Part shown: positions 24,013 through 39,942 of the stretch, piece by piece
How the letters are laid out: every line of letters starts with the position of its first letter
Position numbering within the stretch: the stretch's first letter is position 1
The notes under the pieces: model-generated
Told to the model about the DNA's origin: nothing
Seen by the model: the letters and a program-made list of their open reading frames with translations, nothing else
Databases searched by the model: none
Position numbers and translations under genes: made by a program
Source of the DNA: Biscogniauxia marginata
Lineage: Eukaryota; Ascomycota; Sordariomycetes; Xylariales; Xylariaceae
DNA length: 64,000 bases
Assembly: GCA_022695795.1 (NCBI GenBank)
Contig: MU404055.1
Location: 930,001 to 994,000 of the forward strand
Reading direction: 5' to 3'

Positions 24013-25508
24013 ATGGCCGACTCGGACGGCGAATACCAGGCCGATGACGTCTCCGAAGATGAGTTCGGCAACCACCAAGTATCATCTAGTACACAGCTCG
24101 AGACCCGAGCGCGCTCCCGGACCGACCGACCAAAGAAAGCCGGTCGCAAGAGCGCCAAGGCCGCCTGGGAAGATATCCAACGGTCCTGGGATGCAGTTGT
24201 CGAAGGCGCAGATGGGACACTTACGGGCACCATTGAGGGTCTCGCCGAAGCTGAAAAGCGAGCAAGGCTGTTGAAAGACACCACCCCGTTACAGCGCGGT
24301 ATTATACGTCACCTCGTCCTGGTCCTGGACATGTCCTTTGCCATGCTCGAGAAGGACTTGCTACCCAGCCGCCACGAGCTAAGCATGGCGTATGCTTCCG
24401 AGTTTGTCAGAGAGTATTTCGAGCAGAACCCCATATCGCAGCTCGCCGTCGTAGGGATGCGCGATGGCATCGCCGTGCGGATCAGCGATATGAGTGGGAA
24501 TCCGGCCGACCATCTTGAAAAACTACAGGCATGGGTCAAGCAGGAGCCTCAGGGAAACCCGAGCTTACAGAATGCGCTGGAGATGTGCCGGGGTGCTCTC
24601 TTGTAGGTGCATCGATTTTACGACTGTCGTGGAGTTATCTAAAAATCTGACTTATCTCTCCCAATAGTCACACGCCGGCGCACGGAACCCGCGAAGTCTT
24701 AATAGTCTATGGAGCCCTGATGTCAAGCGACCCAGGAGACATACACGATACGATAAATTCCCTAGTTAAAGATCGGATACACGTATCGATCGTAGGCCTC
24801 GCCGCGCAGGTAGCCATCTGCGAGGAGCTCTGCTCTAAGACGAATGGGGGCGACACCTCGGGCTATAACATAGCCTTGCACGAACAGCATTTCAGAGACC
24901 TCATGCTGGCGGTCACCACACCCCCCGCGACCCGGACAAAGGAGCAGAGTAATGCAAGCTTGCTGATGATGGGATTCCCGTCGAGGACATTGGCCGCAGG
25001 CGATAGCATCCACTATTGTGCCTGCCATAACAGACCGACCCGCGAGGGCTACGCATGTACGCGGTGCGGCTCGCGCGTGTGCAGATTACCCGCCGAGTGC
25101 CCGGGATGCGGGCTCACACTTATCCTGTCCACACATCTGGCGCGGTCGTACCACCACCTGTTCCCGCTGCGGAACTGGGTCGAGGTGCCGTGGTCCGAGG
25201 CCCGGAGGTCCAAGGCGTGCTACTCGTGCCTCGCGCCGTTTCCGGAGGTGCCCACGAGCTCGAGGGGCGGCAAGGGCAAGGGCAAGGGCAAGGGCAAGGG
25301 CAAGGAGGGCGCGGACCGGCTCATATCGGCGGTGAAGGGCCTCAGCGAGTCGGGCAGGTACGCCTGCGAGGTCTGCAGCAACCACTTCTGCATCGACTGC
25401 GACCTCTTCGCCCACGAGGTCCTGCATAACTGCCCCGGCTGCCAGAGCGATACACGAGGACCGCCGAACGGCAACGCTACGAACGGGGCGATGGAGATAG
25501 ATTCTTGA
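24013..25508 (+). CDS. SSL1: TFIIH core subunit Ssl1 (p44/GTF2H2)
   Basis: Two exons (24013-24602 and 24668-25508) with a 65-base intron give 476 residues. The protein is a subunit of the TFIIH core used in RNA polymerase II initiation and nucleotide excision repair, where it contacts the XPD helicase. After an acidic and basic N-terminus, residues from about 60 show EDIQRSWDAVVEG and then a vWA domain with RHLVLVLDMSFAMLEKDL. The intron falls in FHTPAHGTREVLIVYGAL. The C-terminus has zinc-binding cysteines (CACHNRPTREGYACTRCG, then CPGCG) and a final C4-type RING-like domain (CYSC ... CEVCSNHFCIDCD ... CPGC). An unusual six-unit Gly-Lys repeat sits between the first Cys pair of that domain and the rest. 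The start is the ATG after a short AT-rich leader. Confidence 0.95.
25268..25303 (+). repeat. Six-base tandem repeat (GGCAAG)6 inside SSL1
   Basis: Six in-frame GGCAAG units encode Gly-Lys repeats in the loop of the C-terminal zinc domain of Ssl1. Confidence 0.9.
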
Positions 25509-26501
25509 AGGATCACGGAGGGAGATTGACGTTACTCAAGGTATTAAGGGGTAATGTTTGATATGTATATATACACACTCACGCATTCACACACACAGCA
25601 ACTATACAAATGATAGTTCTCCCGAATTAGGATACCAGACCAGGAAGGACAGGGGGAAAGTACCGGGGGCGTCATCACCATCGCTACCATCACGAAATGA
25701 ATTGCATTGAAAAGGCGTTGTTCTCATGGGGAAGCGGCACCGCCTATATATAAATCACGTAGACCTTGGAAAGTCTCCAAGGGATAAATCACAAACAAAT
25801 ATACAACTGCAGCTAAAAGGAATTAAAATTTTGTTGGAACATGGGAGATGGAAGTCGGGGGCTCCGTTGTTGACGTAGATGAAACAAATTATATTATTGT
25901 AAATTTGGTAACGCTAAGTGTAGAAAGCAAGCGCAATGAACGTCGTTACGTCTGTCCTCCTTCCCGCTTTGCCATCTTTGTTCATGCTCGTTAAGATAAC
26001 AACGTAAAGCTGGGTAGATTAGGTTAGGTTAGACACCTAGGTATGGGTAGATAGGTAGGCAAAGACTACGTGGCTAACTATGACTGAAAAGACCCTAAAC
26101 TATGTATCATTCCCGCTTCGAAAATCAGATGTGGAAATATCCGAGTAGGAAAAGGGGACGATTCTGCTGCCGCCCTCTCTCTACCTCCGCCTTTCTCCCC
26201 TTTCTTTCGTAAACTCATAAGTCGTCTGGATCTAAAAAAAAAAAAAGGGGGGGGGGGGAGGCAAAGGTCGTATATATTGTACATTCTGCGGACTTTTTGT
26301 CATGTCCCGACTTACTTCATTCCCGTCGCTAATATCCTCCACCCCTTCTTCGCCTCCTTAGGCTGGTATATCTCAAGAGGAAAGAAGCAAGGCTCTTATT
26401 TATACCGTGGGGGTTGTTGTTCATGTTCTGTTCAGTAAATTTTCCTCTTCCCTCACTTCCCCGTTTTCCTCACAAATCTTTTTTTTTTCTCTCCTTTTTC
26501 T
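25509..26501. other. Convergent 3' spacer SSL1 / HPPD
   Basis: Holds the two 3' UTRs, a TTAGGTTAGGTTAG tract near 26018, a CCTAGGTA cluster near 26037, and an A13 run followed by a G12 run at 26234-26258. No gene was recognised. Confidence 0.6.
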
Positions 26502-28670
<2,169 letters not shown>

Positions 28671-29462
28671 ATGGCACAAAGCACTCTCAGTCGTCATGAC
28701 TTCAACGTTCTCGAGAAGATTAAAGACCCGGAAGCCAATCCACTGGCGGCGGTCATTGTTGATCAAACATTGCCCAGGGACCCGCATGTCGCGGATATAG
28801 CTGTATATGAGCGTGTGGCGGAGAGAGAACGGGAAATTGTGGTAGCTATGCAGCAACTGGAAATGCAGCTTGCCGGGTTGAAGCCAGTCACAGCGGACGA
28901 GCCAATTCAAGAATATCGCCGGTGTATCCTGGAGCTTGGCCAACTGATCTCAGAATACCCGAAATATGCGAGCGCCCGAAACAACAGGGCACAAGCCCTG
29001 AGGAGATTATACGGTGACATCATGATGCTCCCGGGGCAGCGTGACTCGAGGGCGGTGATACAAGATGCCGACGACAATGAGAAATCTGAAGCAGCAGCAA
29101 CAGCCCTCTCTGACCTAGATGAGGCTATCACACTGTTGACGCCAAAAAGCCTATTTGCCTCCATCTCGCCGCAAGCAGGCAAGACATTATCTCTTGCGCA
29201 TACCCAGAGAGCTGCGATATATTACAGGACGGCTAAATTGATCCAATCCGACACACAAGTCCACGTTGCCGGAAGAAAGGAGGTGAAGTGGGCTGGTATC
29301 GATTTCGAAGGAGCAGCCTCCAGAGATTTCGCCTTAGGAGGAAGATATGGGAACGAGATTGCGAAGGGTCTGGCCGTGAGTACTAACCCGACTGCGAAAC
29401 TCTGCGGGCAGATGGTTCGCGAGGCAATGAAGAAAGAGTACGGGCCTGCGTTTGCATCGTGA
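28671..29462 (+). CDS. TTC36-family TPR protein, probably HmgX-like
   Basis: Intronless, 263 residues, ATG at 28671. The order of motifs matches animal TTC36. An N-terminal FNVLEKIKDPEANP resembles its IFNPDTP region. Then come the TPR helices YPKYASARNNRAQALRRLYG (97-116), ATALSDLDEAITLL (143-156) and AHTQRAAIYYRTAKL (176-190). The closing block DFEGAASRDFALGG ... NPTAKLCGQMVREAM matches the family's C-terminal motif. A Glu/Arg-rich helix lies at 44-70. In mouse, TTC36 protects hydroxyphenylpyruvate dioxygenase from degradation. In Aspergillus fumigatus the tyrosine-cluster gene hmgX is needed for HppD activity. Here the gene is divergent from HPPD, so a helper role for HPPD is inferred; identity with HmgX is likely but unchecked. 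Confidence 0.82.
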   Translation: MAQSTLSRHDFNVLEKIKDPEANPLAAVIVDQTLPRDPHVADIAVYERVAEREREIVVAMQQLEMQLAGLKPVTADEPIQEYRRCILELGQLISEYPKYASARNNRAQALRRLYGDIMMLPGQRDSRAVIQDADDNEKSEAAATALSDLDEAITLLTPKSLFASISPQAGKTLSLAHTQRAAIYYRTAKLIQSDTQVHVAGRKEVKWAGIDFEGAASRDFALGGRYGNEIAKGLAVSTNPTAKLCGQMVREAMKKEYGPAFAS

Positions 29463-29505
29463 AAGCTGAGGGTTGGGGGTGGTATTGCTTGCCCATTTAA
29501 GCCGA

Positions 29506-29746
29506 TTATTGCGCTGGCTTGCTCGATAGGCCGACTCGTCTAAAGTGAGAGGCCGAGTCAGTATACAGTATACACAAAATTAATCGAACATGCCACACAC
29601 CGCTTAGCAGCGTCTATTGTTTGCTGTGTCGTCTTGCCCTTCTCCTTTTCCTCGCGATTTATTCTCGTAGCAGCTGCGGCAAGGCCCATGACAACGGCGA
29701 AGATTGGGTCGGCCGCCCGTGAGATGATATAGGTCGGGGGAGCCAT
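29506..29746 (-). CDS. NCE101: Nce101 small secretion-related protein
   Basis: Two exons (29746-29601 and 29539-29506) with a 61-base intron give 59 residues: a start MAPPTYIISRAADPIFAVV, the stretch GLAAAATRINREEKEKGKT, and, after splicing, AAKRRVGLSSKPAQ. The family is a tiny fungal single-pass membrane protein, named in yeast for non-classical export. The pattern of SR-x-x-DP-hydrophobic-G-x-AA-x-RINREE is characteristic. Its stop codon lies 43 bases from that of the convergent TTC36-like gene. Without splicing, the reading continues into an implausible Cys/Tyr tail. The frame stays open upstream of this ATG, but the homology starts here. Confidence 0.85.
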
Positions 29747-30155
29747 TATTGCGCTGTATTGCTGTAGATATCGTGTAAGTGCTATGTAGTAATTGGCCGA
29801 TGCAGTAGGATTGTCTTCAACTGTGTTCTCCGCCAGAGTTGGACATGAATTTGATTCCGATAGCGCAGACGACATGAAAGACGAGAAAGCGCAAGCGCAA
29901 ATATGTTGTTAGTGGGGTATTGATGCACATAGAGGGGTTATTCTAGAAGCTTTGACCACCACGTACCGAAAAGCGATTAACCCCCACAAAGGCACAAAAT
30001 TGAGCCAATCTGGTGCAAAACCCTTCACTGGCGAACACAATTTCCATTTCCAGCCGAACCGAATTAATACCAACCCACGACCTGAACGACCACCCAATTT
30101 CCTCGACCACCACCGACTCCCGACTTCCTTTCTGCCTTGCGACAACGAAGCTAAG
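29747..30155. promoter_or_regulatory. Divergent promoter region NCE101 / RPL27
   Basis: The 409 bases between two divergent start codons, so both promoters lie here. Bases 30053-30155 form a C/A-rich leader of the ribosomal protein gene. No specific binding site was assigned. Confidence 0.5.
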
Positions 30156-31045
30156 ATGAAGTTCCTCAAGGTTGGCAGAGTAGCCATCATCACCCGCGGC
30201 CGATACGCCGGCAAGAAGGTACGTTTTGGAGGAAGAAAAGCGAGAGAGAAAAAAAGAAGAAAATTAAAAAGGACAAAATTGTTGGAGGAGGACCAAGAAG
30301 ATAATAATGGTTTATTATCTCGTACACAACAACCACGACCGCGACCACGACCACGGCCTTCAATTTTTTGGTAGCAGAGACGAAGAGGGACGCCGCTGAC
30401 AATTTTCTGTGCGTCTAGGTCGTCATCATCCAGCCGGTCGACAGCGGCAACAAGGCGCACCCGTACGGCCATGCCCTCGTGGCCGGCATCGAGCGGTACC
30501 CGTCCAAGATCACGCGCCGCATGTCCAAGACGCGGCAGGAGAAGCGGTCCAAGATCAAGCCCTTCATCAAGGCCATCAACTACAACCACCTGATGCCCAC
30601 GCGCTACACCCTCGAGCTCGAGGGCCTCAAGGGCGCCCTGACCGCCGACACCTTCAAGGAGCCTAGCCAGCGCGAGGACGCCAAGAAGAACGTCAAGAAG
30701 GTCCTCGAGGAGCGCTACACGAGCGGCAAGAACAGATGGTTCTTCACCCCGTTGAGTACGTCGTCTTTTGTTTCATTGCCCCTCTTCCCTGCCCCCCTTC
30801 TTTCATGACGATTCATTCATCCCCGTTGCCGAGTTGATTCGACTTTCATTCTTCTGTATACTGGCCCTCTACTTCCACTTTCCCTCCGTCCTTCCTTCCA
30901 TTCCAAATACGGAGAGCCTATACCTCTATCCGTACCCTTTCGTACCACTCACTACCTTATAAACACTATAGTAAAAAAAAGGAAAGAAAAAAAAGGCGAG
31001 AGGACAACTCTGCTAATCAATGGCTTCTCATCTCTAGGATTCTAA
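30156..31045 (+). CDS. RPL27: 60S ribosomal protein eL27
   Basis: Three exons (30156-30218, 30419-30755, 31038-31045) give 135 residues, the family's usual length. Exon 1 encodes [20 protein letters not shown], the start of the KOW domain. Exon 2 encodes [20 protein letters not shown] through FFTPL. The last exon is only 8 bases and completes the Arg-Phe-stop ending that is invariant in eL27. Introns of 200 and 282 bases are long for this window, as is usual in fungal ribosomal protein genes. Exon 2 is strongly GC-ending in codon use, as expected of a highly expressed gene. No snoRNA boxes were seen in the introns. Confidence 0.97.
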
Positions 31046-31920
31046 AAGTCTCGTCTTTCTCGTCGTTCTGTCTTTAGAGGGGAGGGGAGAAAGGGTATTT
31101 CGGGCATCAAGGCTGGGAGGTGTAAATAGCATCACACAACACGGCACTTAGGAAAGCCCCCAAATGGGGGGAGGATAGTCCTTTGCTCTGAATCTCAAGA
31201 GGGAAAAACCAAAAGGGACCGGAAATGAAGAGATTGATTTTTTACTATGAGAACTCGAGGACTCCCCCTTGTTCAAAGGCATGTGACTTGGTGACACTCT
31301 GCTACAAACCCTATATGCATACATGGATGGGTATGATGTGGTAGACATCTTGCAAGTGGTGTTTAGGACTTGGCAGCCGTATTACTTAGATGAAATCCCG
31401 TGCTTTATATACTTTGGTCGCTTCATCTGAATTTTCGAGGATTAATTAAGGCGGCTATTTCCTATGCATGCCGCAAGGGGTAGCTTGAAAACAAAAATTC
31501 CACAACGTGAACATGTTCTTTATTTGTCTTTTTTCTTCTCATCATTTAGGTCTAGTATTCTGGCACCGTCTCTAAGTTACATGATTACCCCATATCATGA
31601 TGCAGACATATGCAACCTGGCCATGCTCTAGACGCCAATCTGCTCTCTATAGGCACCCATCAAGTGTGGCTGCCTTTGTCTCTTTTCCTCACCAAGTCCC
31701 AATCACACAATACTTCCTATTAATGTGTGATTCCGACGGAGACGAGTGAAATAAGCGCAAGTATGTACTCGAAAAATCAGGGAAACGCCATTCATATCAT
31801 ATCACAGCGTGAACCCCTCGCATTAGACCCTCCGAAAGAGCCTTGACATAAACCCCCAAACACCCAGAAGATTAAAAAAGGCATATGGTGAAACGGAGTC
31901 AGGATTGGCCATATATTTGT
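31046..31920. other. Convergent 3' spacer RPL27 / transporter
   Basis: 3' UTRs and AT-rich spacer sequence between two converging genes. No gene was recognised. Confidence 0.6.
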
Positions 31921-33364
31921 TCATGAGGATACGCCGAACTTCTCAGCAGCTCCAGCTAGGTACTGTGATGGGTCATATTCTGGCGCGTAGGTGGGAGCCA
32001 GACCACCAAACAGGACGAAGACGAATAGGAGGGCCGCAGCGATGACGATGATCTTGCGGAGGGCTGGGCGAGTGGCTCCAAACTCGGCCCACTGTCGCCC
32101 GGCCTCGCCGGCGTAGCCCTTGAGGGCTTCGGCACCAAGCTTGTAGTAGACCATACCGCCCAAGGCAATGCTGTAGCCGAAAGCCTGGAGACCCGAGATC
32201 GGAGTGGCCCAGATGAGCATGGACGCAAGAACAAGCAGAACATCCTTGAGGACACCGCAAAGGGTCATGACGACAGCAGAAGTCTTGCCAATCTACACAG
32301 AATTAGCTTCAAGGTACAATCGGATCCAACGCTAACAGAACTTACCAAAAAGACGACCGAGACGTTGAGCAAAAATGCGCAAAGACCATTGATGAAGAAG
32401 GTGGGGAGACCGACGTGGTAGACCTCGGCCATGGAGACCTTTGGTACTTCCCACAGGAGGGCAACAACACCGTTCATGGCAGCGCAAATTGGGGCAAAGT
32501 AGTATAGAGAAACTAAGGGGTCCATCTTGTACTCGGCAGAGCTGAGAAGGGCTTGCACCAAGTTGAGACGGATAGCCTCGAAGAGCAGGCCACCAAGCTG
32601 GTAGAAAAATCCAATCCAGACAAACTTAATTTCGCCGAACGACGCGATCATCACACCAACAACGATGGCCGAAACGTTCATCAATTGCTTCATGTTGGGA
32701 GGCGCAAGGCCCATGGCCCAACTCGAGAGAAGCACGGCAACGGGAGTAGTGGCCTGTGGCATTCCATGTTAGCAATTTGCCTGCTAATACCCCCAAAACA
32801 ATTTGTTACATACCTTGATCATCTGAATGAAGGCAACACTCAGGTAGAGGTAGGTCAAGTTTCCGCAGATCAAACTCAAGCTGAAGAAGATACCGATGGG
32901 GACGATGGCTCGAAGGTAGACACGGCCGGTCATCTTCACCGACTTGCGACCATCCAGGAGAGTCGTGTAGCGGGCCATCAATTGCGTAGCAACGGTCGCA
33001 AATGTCAAATGATAAGTAGTCAAAATGACGGGGTAGCCTGGGCATAATTGTTAGGCCATGCCAAATGCCATCCGATCTGTGCTACTTACGAAACTGCAAA
33101 GTGTCGAGAATCCATTTGTTGAACAGAATGACGGAAGACGAAAGGGTAATCCACACTCTGTGCTCATCGTCGTCAGCCAGTAATTCTGGAAATCTGCATT
33201 TCCTGCTCATCAAGGAATTCGACATACATGACGTAGAGAGACGGGTGGATAGTTGGCTTGGGGGGTTGCGCCTTATCGGCATCAAGGCTGGTGGTGGGCA
33301 GGATAGGGCCCTTGGGCTCAGGTCGAGGGACCTCGCCAGAGGTACGCGTCTTCTCGTCAGCCAT
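31921..33364 (-). CDS. TPT/DUF250 family transporter, possibly UDP-galactofuranose
   Basis: Five exons (33364-33228, 33157-33090, 33037-32814, 32753-32346, 32292-31921) give 402 residues with matching phases. After a Pro/Lys-rich cytosolic N-terminus, about ten hydrophobic segments follow. Triose-phosphate / nucleotide-sugar transporter signatures include VWITLSSSVILFNKWIL, YPVILTTYHLTFATVATQLM, ICGNLTYLYLSVAFIQMIKA and GKTSAVVMTLCGVLKDVLLV. These proteins exchange sugar-phosphates or nucleotide sugars across Golgi or ER membranes. The next gene, 4.7 kb away and divergent, is UDP-galactopyranose mutase. In Aspergillus the UDP-galactofuranose transporter gene (ugtA/glfB) lies beside the mutase gene, which suggests the same substrate here. 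Sequence alone does not prove it. Confidence 0.85.
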
Positions 33365-36300
33365 TATGATGTCTGATGTTGTCGAGCTTGGTGACTAGTA
33401 GTGATAAGTGAGGTTCGCGATCGGCAGACAAAAGGCGTCGTGGAGTGAAATGGACAAGTCGGCGGGAAGAAAGTAAAAAGAGTGCAAAGAGCTGGTGAAT
33501 GAGTGACTGTCAAAAGGCTAAAGGCCTCAGAAAAAGAATTAAAAAAAAATAATCTAGGATAAATAAGGGCCGACGTGGAATGGAAGATGCTCAACTGTCA
33601 AGGCTGTCTCTTCTGATGGTCGACAACTGAAGGAGCAGAAGGTTGACAATTGCGATGAGGAGCGCAAATGAAGGGGGTTGAGAAGGAGGTGCAGGAAAAT
33701 GCAGGCGTCGTTCTCATTTATTATGATTGCTGGAAAACTCTTGCGCGTCGGCCTCGCTAGGGGATCCCCTCCTCTACAGAACGTGGTCTCTCTGCGGTCA
33801 TTCGAGTTTACTTACGTAGGTGTGCGTAGTAGAGCAGGTGTGTGTGTCTGGTACCTACCAGGTACACTACCTGCCGGTGGACCCACTGTCCGCGGGACCT
33901 CAGGGGCTAGCTGCAAAATTAGATGCTACCCGATCAAGTAAGCGCTGTACCGCATTGTACCGCATTGTCGGGCGAATGAAATGCTAACATTCTTTTTGCA
34001 GTCAATTAAAGAAATTATATGTAGACTATAGCTTAGTGTACTGCAAGATGCATGCAGCCTCGCAATAATAACAATAATAACCTCTGGCCACCTAGTAAAT
34101 GATAACCACAACTCATGCGACTCGTTAAAGGGGCGGAAAAGAAAAACGACTGTGGCTCTTACAACATTCGGTGGACAGAGACGCTTTGATAGCAATCCTT
34201 TAACTAAGGTAAGAGGTAGGTATGAACAAGGAAAACCCCCCCAAACTACCCAGGTACATACATACATACATTGATTGCTTGAAGTACATGTAGTCGGTGA
34301 AGACCCGCCAACAAGTCTTAAAGCAAGCATGAACTGATGACCGACTTCCCTGCAGCATATGCCATGTCTCGAAGTCCAATGTCCGCAGCGCTCTTTACAT
34401 AGTACACGACACAGTTTCTCGCTTTAAAGCCCACCCCGGTTATTAACCCATGTTTCTATTTCTAGATAGACCAAAACAAATTCTTCGATATACCTACACC
34501 TACATACACGTATAGTCTCCCCAGGCCTCCGTCCCTCCTCGCCGTATGTAGTTTACCGCCACTCTGATATCTAACACAACTAGAAATTAGGGAGTGACCC
34601 TTGATACCAAGAATCTCAAGGAAGCTATCACGGCCATGTTACGCATATCTGCGGCGGCTGGCGGCTGGACATGAGCGAGCCAAGACCCGCAAGTCCGTGC
34701 CTAGATCTTACGGTGACGTAGGTAATCGAAGAGCCTCCCTTTCTTTTGGCCAGGCCGGCCCGAGACCATGTCCCAGTGAGGGGGTATTTGGACATGGTCA
34801 AAATATCGTGATTAAGCACCGCAAAAAGAGTTGCTTGCGTGACCCGACAGTGAGGTAGAGCCTATTGTCTTAGGTTAGTAGGCATCCCAAGACCGAAAGT
34901 CAAATCACCGAGCGCACCTGCGACGGTAGCTATAGACTTTGAGGCCACGTACCCGACATTCACCATCTTTGGATGACACCGTCAAGTATCCTCCTTACAA
35001 AGGTTTTAGCCGAGAGGGATGATTGATGAGCAACCTTATTTACCTGGGAAGGGGGGTGCTGCTTACTCACTTGCGTCCCTACGATCTCCCAAACCCTACC
35101 TACACAACGACTATCACGGGCTACAACGGGCTACATACGCAAGGCTGTCTATTCACGATAGCCGCGGCTCACTACCGTGAGCTCTCTTATGTGGTCGCAT
35201 CCACCGGGTCATCGTCGCATATGGGGCCACCATCAGCACGGTACAGGTCTGCCTTATTAAAAAAAATTCATCCTTCGGATAAGCTCGTGGATTACCCAAA
35301 ACGGGAACGACACGATGAGGATTTTATTGCTAGTGGCTTTTACAGATCCGCAAAGCTGAGCCGCTTTGAATTTAGCGTTGTCGCTACGAAAGCCACCTAC
35401 ATAGGCACGCTGTTCTGATACGTCGAACAACACCGAGAGCACCTTTCAGAAAGCTGGCCCACTGACTGTGTAGAGTACTATACACATAAACTAATATTCG
35501 GAGGACTAACCAAGGAAATGCCTATGTAATGTATTTATAGTAACACCCGGCCTGAACCGTGCTGCCGTGCTACCACCTATGCAGGCCGTGGTACGTATAC
35601 CTAGGTATATATACACGAGTACGTATGCACATTCACAGTTGGCAACCAGTGGAAACTGACCCGAAATTCTGCGTGAGAAGCCGACGCGTCAAACAGTGTG
35701 CCTATCTAAAGTAAATCTGGTTCCGGAAGGAAGAACCAGTATTTCCACTTGAGGCGTTGGAGATAACCTAGCAAGCCCCGTGGGAAAGCCACCGGATAGC
35801 CATCAGAGCATCAACTTGAGACGACGGGGCTCTTGCAGATCTTGATCTGCTGTGTATAGTCCCGGCGGAGCCAACGGGTCCTTCGAGCTCCAAACAGAAG
35901 CCAAGTTTCTGGAAGATTACCGACCCAACCAAAAAGCGTATGCGAGACCGCTCATCAGATTTCTAGCCCGTGGGCATCTGGGGGAACCCGAACTTCTCGT
36001 TGGCCTGCACAGGTGGGTATGCGGGACAGGACCTTATCGAAATTACTCTTACTAAACGATCATCATGGCCCATTCTGCTTGACCAGTGCAACCCGTCCCA
36101 ATTGCTAGTCACAGGCAAAGAGGGCATTGAAGAAAATCGGGAGGCTGTGTGCAGGGGTGGACGAAGGGGGGGGAAAGCACTTGATTTTTTTCTTCCCTTT
36201 TCTTGCCTCTTCTTGTTTCTTCAGAGTTGATTCCTTGACTCGTATAGGTTGTTGGTTTGGTGGAACCCCGAGTAAGTAGGTACTTCGTATCCTATATATA

Positions 36301-38031
36301 TATATATGTATTCTAAGGTGTCTTCGTGTTTGGAATCGTGCGCATTCTCATTGGCACGATGATGATGAATGATGACTTGGTCAGATCCCCCAGATAGCGA
36401 CAGCAGGGACAGACAACTTTTATGTTAAGAATGTGAAACAGCTGAGGCTAAGCTGACGCTATGTTACAGTTTACTGAGATCGAATTTGTAAGGCACACTA
36501 GGACAGGAGGCTAAGAGATTATCTAGGTAGAAATGACGGGCATCAACCATACTCTGTCATCGCGAAGCGTGGAGAGCAGCCGGAGAGCCAAGATTTCGTG
36601 CTCGACATGGAGCACCGGGGGAGAGTCCCAGACAGGTTTACGCGTACCTACAGGGGCATGTGTGACGGTGTGAGGTTCAATTTTATTCTTGAAATTGCCA
36701 ATGGCAGGGTGTGTGGCCAGTGCTGCTAATTAAATCCCTCCTATCACCAAGAGCTGCTTTCACATGTGTTCCCACCCGGGGCAAGCCCTCATCCACATCA
36801 GTTATTATTCAACGATGGCGACATCTGTTGATCGTCCCCCTCGATACACCAGGAGGACCCGATTTGGTCTGCCCCCCTTTTGGCGGAGGAGAAGACTCTC
36901 CTGAGCTTATGAGCAGTCTGGCAGCGTACATACATCCCCTGACTTGGATGCTCGCCTCCCTCTCCCCCTTGTCCCCTACCACGACCCATCCCTACTTAAC
37001 TACCGCCGAATTACTCAAGCGAGGAGGCTAGTAGCAAAGAGGCAATATCTGTTATTGGTCCGTTCGAATCATGATCTCCTACATTGAGTAAAAGACATAC
37101 ATATACATATCCAACTGGCAGCACAACACATTACACTACAGCTTAGTTGGCAAGTAATTGAAGTTCTGGTCCCTGCAGGTGGATGTCACCTAAAAAAAGA
37201 GAAAAAAAGAAAAAAGAAAACTTTGTGTGACCGCTCTTCAACGACATCCAAGAAGGACACTTTGCAACATCCAGAACATCATCTATCGGTTCCCGGGGGG
37301 GAAGAAGACTGGGTAGCAATGAGATACCAACAGCAATGATCATGCCCGTCGTCGCCATGAGGGAATGTCTGACTTTTTATTAGCCAATGTCACCACAATG
37401 CTTGAGCGGATTGATAGGTAATAATTATGAGAACAATTTCTTTTTTGTTTCTCTCTAGTTGCTAGCCAATTATACTAGGTTGCCTTAGTTGGAGGTATGG
37501 CAAGGAAAAGGGGGTGGAGGGGTGTGTTATCAAGCCAGTTCAATGCCCCCCCCCTGGCGCACATGTACTTATCACGGAGGAGGAGGGGTGGAAAGGGTGT
37601 ATTGGATGTTAGCAGTAACCTGTTTTCTACCAGGGGAACAATGCCCCAGCCCTAACCCCGGGTGGGCATTTTTAGAGCTGGCTCCTCCTGCAAAACAGGC
37701 GCAAAGCCGCCCCACGGATTGACTGCAGCGTTAACATGGGGTACTTCTACCCCTCTGTGTTGCACCTGTTCACCTACCCACAATTCAGGCATGTCTAGCG
37801 CAACAGCGCAAGCCCCTCAAAAAGCACATCTTCTCTCCCGGGACGCCTTTATTGACACAACTCTAATTGTCAACATACACGACCTCTTTCTAGACTTCTA
37901 ATCTAGGTAGACATAGACTCTTTCCTAGACTTGAACAAGTCTTCCACTCACTCTACCCTCTTCTCTATCTGCTTGTCTCGAGAGATAGCAAGGCTCTCTA
38001 TTTCCTGAACTGAACATTACCCTCCTTCAAC
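33365..38031. other. 4.7 kb divergent spacer between transporter and UGM genes
   Basis: Only short open frames were found on either strand; none matches a family I know. It contains a TACATACA run near 34253-34269, a (TA)n tract at 36294-36307 and scattered GTACCT microrepeats. It includes the promoters of the two flanking divergent genes. Confidence 0.5.

Positions 38032-39942
<1,911 letters not shown>

Noticed and set aside
25018..25335. Frame with repeated Arg-Ala units
   Set aside because: Alternate frame of the GGCAAG repeat in SSL1.
26015..26035. TTAGGTTAGGTTAG, telomere-like
   Set aside because: The usual fungal repeat is TTAGGG; this is part of the local GGTTA/CCTAGGTA microrepeats.
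30219..30418. Possible intronic snoRNA in RPL27
   Set aside because: No C/D or H/ACA box pair could be found in either intron.
37143..37358. 71-residue minus-strand frame starting MATTGMIIAVGISLLPSLL
   Set aside because: A hydrophobic start alone is not evidence; the rest runs into low-complexity Phe-rich sequence and no homologue is recognised.
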